A stretch of DNA of 8,079 bases from contig CAMDVP010000138.1 in assembly GCA_945877525.1 (NCBI GenBank), positions 1 to 8,079 on the forward strand. The letters are read 5' to 3'. The translations under genes and the position numbers were made by a program. Below the pieces are notes generated by a model, which did no database searches, was not told where the DNA came from, and saw only the letters and a list, made by a program, of their open reading frames with translations. Position 1 is the stretch's first letter, and each line of letters begins with the position of its first letter. The DNA comes from an uncultured Clostridia bacterium. GTDB taxonomy: Bacteria > Bacillota > Clostridia > Christensenellales > Aristaeellaceae. This document shows, in pieces, positions 1 through 4,884 of the stretch.

Positions 1-500
1 ACCAGCCCCGCGCGCTCCAGGTGCAGCGAGCCGTCCTCGTCAAACAGGTCGTCCCGTACCTGCACCCCCACCACCCGGCCAAGGAACATGTCGTGGCTGC
101 CCAGCTCAACGACTTTCTCCACCTTGCAGGCCATATAGGCCGGGCACTGGGCAATAGCGGGCGCATACTGCATGTTCACAGCCGGCATGGCAGTCAGGCC
201 CATATCGGCAAACTTGTCCGTGTCTCGTCCGCTGCGCACACCACAGTAGTCCAGCGCCCGGCAGCGCGCCTCGTCCACCAGGTTGACCACAAACTCGCCA
301 CTTTGCGCAATCAGGTCGTGGGAGAAGCGCTCCCTGCGGACACTGACAGACACCATGGGCGGATCGGAATTCACCGTGCCCGCCCAGGCGATGGTGATGA
401 TGTTGGGCTTCGCCTCCGCCTCCGTGCCGCGGCAGGATACCATCACGGCCGGCACGGGGCTGAGCAGGGTGCAGGGATCAAAGGTACGAAATTTTTCCAT
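1..500 (-). CDS. Flavin reductase-like (DIM6/NTAB, FMN-binding split barrel) protein, 3' end off the window
   Basis: Translating the minus strand from ATG at 500-498 gives an open frame of 166 codons with no stop before the window edge. It begins MEKFRTFDPCTLLSPVPAVM. Recognisable flavin reductase-like features follow: a PNIITIAWAGTVNSDPPMVS segment at about 32-51, a VSVRRERFSHDLI segment, EFVVNLV at about 69-75, and CGVRSGRDTDKF at about 86-97, which is typical of the anaerobe branch of the family (COG1853). Members bind FMN and either reduce flavin with NAD(P)H or act as small flavoproteins in the cytoplasm; the substrate cannot be read from sequence. Family members are usually about 180-200 aa, so perhaps 20-30 C-terminal residues lie outside. 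The start is supported by GGAG at 512-515 on the minus strand, 11 nt upstream, and by a good promoter at 538-566. It is divergent from the AEC transporter gene. Confidence 0.88.
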   Translation of the reverse strand, partial: MEKFRTFDPCTLLSPVPAVMVSCRGTEAEAKPNIITIAWAGTVNSDPPMVSVSVRRERFSHDLIAQSGEFVVNLVDEARCRALDYCGVRSGRDTDKFADMGLTAMPAVNMQYAPAIAQCPAYMACKVEKVVELGSHDMFLGRVVGVQVRDDLFDEDGSLHLERAGL

Positions 501-517
501 GTCGGAGCATCTCCGTT

Positions 518-534
518 CTTGAAGGATTTTCAAG
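518..534. promoter_or_regulatory. Candidate operator 1, CTTGAA-N5-TTCAAG dyad
   Basis: Perfect 6-bp inverted repeat: CTTGAA (518-523), GGATT spacer, TTCAAG (529-534). It covers the -35 of the rightward promoter and the expected start point of the leftward one, so a bound dimer could affect both. The regulator is unknown and none is encoded next to it within the window. Confidence 0.35.
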
Positions 535-547
535 GATAGTGTACAAT
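519..547 (+). promoter_or_regulatory. Sigma-A-like promoter of the AEC transporter-phosphoesterase unit
   Basis: TTGAAG (519-524, 4/6 to TTGACA), a 17-nt spacer and TACAAT (542-547, 5/6 to TATAAT) form a plausible promoter. The start would be near 554, about 36 nt before the ATG at 590. It overlaps the divergent promoter almost entirely, so both cannot be occupied by RNA polymerase at once. Confidence 0.5.
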
Positions 548-566
548 GTTCCGGACACTGTGTCAA
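538..566 (-). promoter_or_regulatory. Sigma-A-like promoter of the flavin reductase gene
   Basis: Reading leftward on the minus strand, TTGACA (566-561) is a perfect -35 hexamer. A 17-nt spacer separates it from TACACT (543-538), a 4/6 match to TATAAT. Transcription would start near 531, leaving a leader of about 31 nt before the ATG at 500. The -10 overlaps by 2 bp that of the opposing promoter at 519-547. Confidence 0.6.
543..561. promoter_or_regulatory. Candidate operator 2, ACAATGT-N5-ACACTGT dyad
   Basis: Imperfect inverted repeat with 6 of 7 positions matching: ACAATGT (543-549), TCCGG spacer, ACACTGT (555-561). It sits in the spacer of the leftward promoter and over the -10 and start of the rightward one. 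The position suits a dimeric repressor or a MerR-type spacer-binding protein, but the short arms could also be chance. Confidence 0.3.
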
Positions 567-575
567 TCCAATGTC

Positions 576-580
576 GGAGG
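576..580 (+). promoter_or_regulatory. Ribosome binding site that sets the AEC transporter start
   Basis: GGAGG at 576-580 lies 9 nt before ATG 590. A longer in-frame reading from GTG 539 exists but would start inside the promoter and has no such site, so 590 is preferred. Confidence 0.8.
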
Positions 581-589
581 CATATATCC

Positions 590-1480
590 ATGCAGGTGCT
601 ATTGCAGGTTCTCACCCTGTTTCTTCTGATGCTGTGCGGCTTTTTCGCAAAGAAAACCCGTATGATGGGCAACGAGGCGTTCAGTGCGCTGAACAAGCTG
701 GTGCTTAATTTCGCCCAGCCCGCGCTGATTCTGTCCAGCATGCAGCAGTCTGCAAGTCCCGGGCTGATCCGCGACCTGGCCTGGGTATTTGTGCTGGCCT
801 GTGTCTTTATGTCCCTTACGGGCACCGCGGCCTTTCTCCTGTTCCGCCGCGAGGCCGCGCCGCGCCGCAGCGTGCTGACCAGCATGGCCATGGTATCCAA
901 CTGCGGTTTCATGGGCTTTCCCGTCATCACCGCCGCCCTGGGCGAGGAAGCGCTGATCTACGCCGTGATTTATGTGGCCGCCTTCCAGCTGATATGCTGG
1001 ACCCTGGGCGCATATGTCTTTGGGGGGCGGCGCGCCATGCGGCCCGTGGAGCTGTTCAAAAACCCGTCCCTGCTGGCCGTGCTGGTGGGGCTTGTGCTCT
1101 TCCTCACCGGCTGGCGTCTGCCCAGCTTTGTCAACGACGGCCTGAGCATGATGGGCAGCGTGACCACGCCGGTGGCCATGTTTGTCATCGGCTCCAACCT
1201 GGTGGGGCTCACGCCCGCCCATCTGTCCGACAGGCCCATGCTGACTTCTTGCGGCCTGCGGCTTATTGCGGCGCCGCTGATGATCCTGCTGCTCCGCCTG
1301 ACCCCTCTTGGCAGCCCGGTGATCAACTCGCTGTACCTTTGCACCGCCATGCCCTGCGCCGCGCTGACCGCCATGATGGCCGAGCTTTATCACGCGGACA
1401 GCGCGCTGGCCTCCCGCGGCGTGGCAGTCAGCACAGCCCTGTCCATGGTCACCGTGCCGCTGCTGCTTTTGCTCATTTAA
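590..1480 (+). CDS. AEC-family (auxin efflux carrier-like) membrane transporter
   Basis: The 296-aa product is almost wholly hydrophobic, with about ten predicted membrane segments, as expected for the AEC family (PF03547). These carriers move organic anions such as malate or other small metabolites across the cytoplasmic membrane; the substrate is not evident here. Family marks visible are FAQPALIL (41-48), the conserved SNCGFMGFPV loop (103-112), FKNPSLLAVLVGLVLF (156-171) after the central cytoplasmic loop, the TTPVAMFVIGSNL segment (192-204) and AMPCAA (253-258). Length is normal for the bacterial family (about 290-320). A GGAGG 9 nt upstream fixes the start. The next gene begins 19 nt after the stop and is probably cotranscribed. 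Divergent pairing with a flavin reductase-like gene suggests, but does not prove, shared control. Confidence 0.9.
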   Translation: MQVLLQVLTLFLLMLCGFFAKKTRMMGNEAFSALNKLVLNFAQPALILSSMQQSASPGLIRDLAWVFVLACVFMSLTGTAAFLLFRREAAPRRSVLTSMAMVSNCGFMGFPVITAALGEEALIYAVIYVAAFQLICWTLGAYVFGGRRAMRPVELFKNPSLLAVLVGLVLFLTGWRLPSFVNDGLSMMGSVTTPVAMFVIGSNLVGLTPAHLSDRPMLTSCGLRLIAAPLMILLLRLTPLGSPVINSLYLCTAMPCAALTAMMAELYHADSALASRGVAVSTALSMVTVPLLLLLI

Positions 1481-1499
1481 CCCCCGAAGGAGGCCCGCC

Positions 1500-2375
1500 A
1501 TGCCCTACCGTCCCCGCCACCAGAGCCGCCGCGGCTGCAGTTGTCTGGGCCGCATCCTCACCTTTCTTGTGCTCCTTGCGCTGCTCTGCTATCCCTTTGC
1601 CGAGCCCTACATGCTGGAAACCGAGTCCGTTTCCCTTTTATGCGCCGACCTGCCCCAGGACATCGGTCAGCTTCGCATTGTCTATCTGTCAGACATCCAT
1701 GCCGGTTTTTTCTTCTCCCAGTCCCGGGTGAATGACCTGGTGCAGACCGTCAACCGGCTCAATGCCGACCTGGTGCTGCTGGGCGGCGACTATGCCCAGG
1801 ACAGCGACGGGGCCATTGCCTTCTTCAAATCCCTGCCCTCCGTTCATGCCCGCTACGGCGTGTTCGGCGTCATGGGCAACCACGACCGAACCGTGCCGGA
1901 GAGCAACCTGCAGCTGCTCCGAGCGGCCATGATGTCCGCCGGCGTGACCCCCCTTGTCAACGACGTGGCCAGCGTGCGCATAGGCACCAGCAACATCTAC
2001 ATCGCCGGCATTGACGATGTGAACAACGGCTGGCCGGACATTGTCGGGGTAGCGTCGCAGACCCGGCAGGAGGACTATGTGATTTTCCTCGCCCACAGCC
2101 CCGAAGCCATCCCCGATGCGCAGAAGGCCGGCGACAGCAGCGGCCGGCGCAGCTGGTTTGACCTGGGGCTGTTCGGCCATACCCACGGCGGACAGATCGC
2201 GCTCATCGGCCCGCTGCTGGGCATCTCCAAGGTAGACGGGCGCTATGAGCAGGGCTGGCTGACCGAGAACCGCGTCAGCCTGCTGATTTCCCGGGGCGTT
2301 GGCACCTCGGTGCTGCCCGTCCGCATCGGGAGGCGGCCGCAGATCCATCTCATCACTGTCCGCAGCACCCAATAA
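1500..2375 (+). CDS. Membrane-anchored metallophosphoesterase (calcineurin-like, YkuE/YaeI type)
   Basis: A 291-aa protein with a basic N-terminus, one hydrophobic segment (about 18-35, signal anchor) and a complete calcineurin-like metallophosphoesterase domain. The metal-binding signatures occur in the usual order: SDIHAG with D65 and H67, GGDYAQD with D97, GNHD with N127 and H128, AHS with H199, and GHTHGGQ with H227 and H229. All expected ligands are present, so it should be an active two-metal phosphoesterase. The family branch with an N-terminal anchor and GHTHGGQ includes YkuE and the lipid-processing YaeI/LpxG-like enzymes; a Gram-positive would lack the lipid A substrate, so the substrate is open. 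The domain is expected on the outer face of the membrane. The ATG at 1500 has GGAGG (1489-1493) 6 nt upstream and follows the transporter stop by 19 nt. No terminator is evident after the stop. Confidence 0.9.
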   Translation: MPYRPRHQSRRGCSCLGRILTFLVLLALLCYPFAEPYMLETESVSLLCADLPQDIGQLRIVYLSDIHAGFFFSQSRVNDLVQTVNRLNADLVLLGGDYAQDSDGAIAFFKSLPSVHARYGVFGVMGNHDRTVPESNLQLLRAAMMSAGVTPLVNDVASVRIGTSNIYIAGIDDVNNGWPDIVGVASQTRQEDYVIFLAHSPEAIPDAQKAGDSSGRRSWFDLGLFGHTHGGQIALIGPLLGISKVDGRYEQGWLTENRVSLLISRGVGTSVLPVRIGRRPQIHLITVRSTQ

Positions 2376-2481
2376 CACAGGGTATTGGTATGGTCGGAAA
2401 TAAAGCAGAATCCCCTGCCGGAATGATTGTTTTGCTTTAGACGGGAGTACATAGGCTGCTGGTAAGGAATGGTAAAGAACT

Positions 2482-2679
2482 GTGAATATCCGAAAGTATT
2501 ACGGAAAGAAAATATCAATAACAACCATGGATCAGAAACATTTCGCCGGTACTGTAATCGACTATGTTTTCCCTGAGGACAACGATCCCGAAGGAGAAAG
2601 CATCATCATCCGCTCCCTCGATGGTGCCCTGATTGAGTTCAGGGGCGAAGAAATCAGGGAAATTGATGAGGTCAGATAG
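2482..2679 (+). CDS. Small Sm-like (LSM-fold) protein
   Basis: A 65-aa acidic protein starting at GTG. Its pattern, GKKISITTMDQKHFAGTV (9-26), then an acidic DNDPEGES loop (33-40), then IEFRGEEIREID (51-62), is a five-strand Sm-like layout. I recognise it as resembling short uncharacterised LSM-domain proteins widespread in Clostridia, in which G-K-x-V-x-(I/L)-x-x-x-D-G-x-x-x-x-G and DNDPE recur. Function is unknown; RNA binding is only a fold-based guess. The start is less certain than others: the only purine-rich site, AAGGA at 2464-2468, is 13 nt away. A stop at 2473-2475 limits extension, and starting at ATG 2527 would remove the first strand. GC is about 44% against 62-67% in nearby genes. 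It stands alone, converging on the MazG-like gene. Confidence 0.72.
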   Translation: MNIRKYYGKKISITTMDQKHFAGTVIDYVFPEDNDPEGESIIIRSLDGALIEFRGEEIREIDEVR

Positions 2680-2720
2680 AGTAACAACATACATGATCAG
2701 TGCTGTATAGAATCTACTCT
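2678..2720. repeat. Nested inverted repeat at the 3' end of the Sm-like gene
   Basis: AGAGTA (2678-2683) pairs with TACTCT (2715-2720), and inside it ATACA (2689-2693) pairs with TGTAT (2704-2708). The internal loops are 5 and 6 nt and the apical loop 10 nt. It begins in the TAG stop codon. No T-run follows on either strand, so it is not a standard intrinsic terminator. It may be a 3'-end stabilising structure or chance in AT-rich DNA. Confidence 0.25.
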
Positions 2721-2933
2721 CACGGCAAAGCATAGCCATCTGAAGCAACGTGAACGTATTGACATCGCACAGCCTTCGCATGGTACGCCGATCAGCATCA
2801 TCTGCCATGCCAGGGCCGCACCGATGCTGTCGCCGTCCCTCCCACGAGCTGCGCACGCTGCATTCATCCGCCGGAAACCATCGGCACCATGCGGCAGGCT
2901 GCGCCTTGCGAAAGGCGCGCCGGCAGAATGGAT
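2680..2933. other. Gene-free convergent junction
   Basis: About 250 nt between the Sm-like gene (plus) and the MazG-like gene (minus). Apart from the nested repeat at its left end and the hairpin at 2897-2921 I see no tRNA, promoter or insertion sequence end. Minus-strand reading through 2680-2856 continues across the Sm-like gene but has no ribosome binding site or recognisable family. Confidence 0.5.
2897..2921. terminator. Candidate 3'-end hairpin between convergent genes (no T-run)
   Basis: GCGCCTT (2901-2907) and AAGGCGC (2912-2918) are perfect arms around a GCGA loop, which is a GNRA tetraloop on the plus strand. A G·U pair (2900/2919) and two more G-C pairs (with C2899 bulged) can extend it. 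On the minus strand it lies 15 nt after the MazG-like stop. Neither strand has the T-run of an intrinsic terminator, so termination is weakly supported. Confidence 0.35.
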
Positions 2934-3254
2934 TTACCCTCTTCCGGGTGAAACCTCCTCCAGCAGCACCCGCCCGTCAAAGCCGCCCCGGGCTGCTGCC
3001 TTGGCGCGGCGCAGCGCATCCACCTCCTCAAGGCATGAGCCGCGGGCCTTTGCCACGGCGGACATAACCTCCAGCAGATCGGCAAGCTCCTCCATGGACT
3101 TGCTTTCCATGTATTCCGTCAATTCCTCCTGTAGCTTGTCCTCCAGGCGCTCCAGGTATTCCGCTTCGTCCAGGGTGCGGCATACGCAGGTCTTGCCGGA
3201 GGCGCGGATGATGTCAGGAATTCGGTCGCGTACCAGCTTGTGATAAATTGGCAT
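2934..3254 (-). CDS. MazG-like all-alpha NTP pyrophosphohydrolase (COG4997 type)
   Basis: A 106-aa cytoplasmic protein starting MPIYHKLVRDRIPDII, the hallmark N-terminus of the COG4997 house-cleaning branch of the MazG superfamily, often labelled phosphoribosyl-ATP pyrophosphohydrolase-like. The metal-binding pattern is intact: E44-x2-E47 followed by E56-x2-D59 (ELTE and ELAD), with the GGF residues at 90-92 typical of the branch. Such enzymes hydrolyse nucleoside triphosphates, often non-canonical ones, to monophosphate and pyrophosphate; the true substrate is not known. Length is normal (about 100-110). The ATG has AAAGGAGG (3266-3259) 4 nt upstream, and that site lies in the 18-nt gap after the M56-like gene, so it is probably the last gene of a spoIID-like/M56/mazG-like transcript. 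Confidence 0.85.
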   Translation of the reverse strand: MPIYHKLVRDRIPDIIRASGKTCVCRTLDEAEYLERLEDKLQEELTEYMESKSMEELADLLEVMSAVAKARGSCLEEVDALRRAKAAARGGFDGRVLLEEVSPGRG

Positions 3255-3272
3255 AGGGCCTCCTTTGTGCAG

Positions 3273-4847
3273 TCAGTCGGCAGATTCAACGCGTTCAAGG
3301 CATAGCAGCCGCCCCATCGGAGCCACCTGCAGCACCGCGCGGTATACCGTCCGCCCCTCTATATCCTTCAGCTCTGCCCGGATGAACTGTTCCCCGTCCA
3401 AACGGCCGCTGTCCACAATGTCGATGGCCTCGAACCGCGCCCAGCAGGCAGGCAGATGGATTTCCAGCAGCCGGGAGAGAAACGCGCACCACACCTGTCC
3501 CTCCAGCGTAGCGCCGGTGATGGGCCGGGCCAGGGGATGCAGCCCTTCCACCGGCTGGGATCTGTTCTCGTAATAGAGCACCTCGCCCTCGTCGGTAAAG
3601 CGCAGCAGGCATGGCTGATGGCTTCCCTCAGGGTACCACTCCGTTTCCCATCCGGCCAAGGTGCGGGCTGTATAGGCCGGCGCATCCGCAGGCTGTGCGC
3701 TAACCCCTTCCAGAGACAGGAAGGCGCGGGCAAAGGCAATGGCCTCCGCTTCCTCTGTCATGGGAGAAGCCGGGCAGATGGACGTCTGCTCCAGAACGGG
3801 CACATTGGCCGCGGAGGACTGCACGTCGGTCATGAACATGCCTGCCGCAGTCAGCACGCAGATCGCCAGAAATGCTGCCGCCGCTATCCGGCGCACAGGC
3901 CTGCCATGCAGTGCCTGACGGATACGGGCCTTCTGCACCCCGGCACGCAGGGTCTGGCAGGAGGAAGGCACCCACGGGGCGGGATGGCACCGCCGCACCT
4001 CCCGGGCGGCCAGCATGGGCCGGGCATAGGCAAGGCGCTCTTTCTCCGTCATGGTGCGCAGCGCCCGGCGGTCGCAGGCCAGCTCCATATCGTTTCGGGC
4101 GGCATGCGCCCCCAGCCATACCAGCGGATTGAACCAGTGCACCGCGCAGCACACGCCCCGGAACATCGCGCACAAGCCGCTATGCACCGCCAGGTGGCAG
4201 GTTTCCCGCAGGAGCATCATGGGAATTTGCTCCTTGGGCGCGTCCTGCGGCAGCAGGATCACCCTTCGCCATATGCCCACAGCGCAGGAGCCGGAAATCC
4301 CCTGCGCCCTGTAAACAGGGAACGTCTTCAGCCCTCGGGCAGCGCACAGACGGGCATAGTCCTCCTGCTCTTCCGGGGAAAGCGCATCCCCGGCACTGGC
4401 CTTCATCCGCCGTACATACCATGCCGAGCGCAGCAGCATCCACAGAGCCGTTAAAAGGAACCCCGCACCGTAGATCATCAGGGCCGCGCGGGAAAGCCGC
4501 CCGTTGCCCGCAGCTCCCGCCACCCGCCGAAGCAGCGTTGCGGAGGACGCGCTGCCGCTCTTCCAGTACAGGCTGCGTGCGGCGTCCTCCACCCGGGTGC
4601 GTATCTGGTCGGCCATGGGGCGGATGCCCGCGTCCTGGCTGAGGGTGGGCTTGAGAGCGTTCATGGCGGGATTGGGCAAGGCCAACGGAAGCAGCAGCCG
4701 CAGGGCAACAAGCACCCAGGCTACCATCAGCAGCCGGCTGCCAACGCCCCGGCGCAAAAGCGGCCGCAGGGCCAGCAGCGCCAGAATCAGCACGCTGCCA
4801 ATCAGCGTGGCTTCCACCAGAAAGTTGAACAGCGTCGCGGTGCGCAT
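3273..4847 (-). CDS. M56 (BlaR1/MecR1-like) membrane protein with degenerate zinc motif
   Basis: A 524-aa protein with BlaR1-like architecture: membrane segments at about 6-27, 37-58 and 120-142, a cytoplasmic M56-like region (about 145-318), a fourth segment at about 320-340, then an external domain (341-524). M56 hallmarks are HWFNPLVW (237-244) and DMELACD (253-259; E255 is the expected third zinc ligand). The HExxH position reads RETCH (214-218): the first His is Arg while Glu and the second His remain, so peptidase activity is doubtful. The external domain is not a penicillin-binding domain; segments such as ETEWYPEG and RFTDEGEVLYYEN resemble PepSY/YpeB-like repeats, a tentative reading. 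No BlaI/MecI repressor gene is adjacent. The ATG at 4847 has GGAGG (4862-4858) 10 nt upstream; an upstream in-frame ATG at 4919 lies inside the SpoIID-like gene and is rejected. It follows that gene by 37 nt. Confidence 0.8.
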   Translation of the reverse strand: MRTATLFNFLVEATLIGSVLILALLALRPLLRRGVGSRLLMVAWVLVALRLLLPLALPNPAMNALKPTLSQDAGIRPMADQIRTRVEDAARSLYWKSGSASSATLLRRVAGAAGNGRLSRAALMIYGAGFLLTALWMLLRSAWYVRRMKASAGDALSPEEQEDYARLCAARGLKTFPVYRAQGISGSCAVGIWRRVILLPQDAPKEQIPMMLLRETCHLAVHSGLCAMFRGVCCAVHWFNPLVWLGAHAARNDMELACDRRALRTMTEKERLAYARPMLAAREVRRCHPAPWVPSSCQTLRAGVQKARIRQALHGRPVRRIAAAAFLAICVLTAAGMFMTDVQSSAANVPVLEQTSICPASPMTEEAEAIAFARAFLSLEGVSAQPADAPAYTARTLAGWETEWYPEGSHQPCLLRFTDEGEVLYYENRSQPVEGLHPLARPITGATLEGQVWCAFLSRLLEIHLPACWARFEAIDIVDSGRLDGEQFIRAELKDIEGRTVYRAVLQVAPMGRLLCLERVESAD

Positions 4848-4884
4848 GCCGCGTTCCCCTCCCGCATCCTTCGTATCAGGCGAT

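Noticed and set aside
599..1501. A 300-codon minus-strand frame opposite the AEC transporter
   Set aside because: Low-complexity His/Gly/Gln composition and exact overlap with a clear transporter gene.
2401..2439. TAAAGCA/TGCTTTA inverted repeat after the metallophosphoesterase gene as a terminator
   Set aside because: AT-rich 7-bp arms, 25-nt loop and no T-run after the stem.
2427..2453. TTGTTT and TACATA as a promoter for the Sm-like gene
   Set aside because: Spacer of only 15 nt and weak hexamers; not enough to call.
2515..2856. A 113-codon minus-strand frame across the convergent junction
   Set aside because: Overlaps the Sm-like gene antisense, no ribosome binding site and no recognisable family; considered and dropped as a possible transposase remnant because no conserved residues or terminal repeats were seen.
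3273..4847. A beta-lactam resistance sensor (BlaR1/MecR1)
   Set aside because: The external domain has no penicillin-binding SxxK/SxN/KTG set that I can see, HExxH is degraded and there is no BlaI/MecI or beta-lactamase gene nearby.
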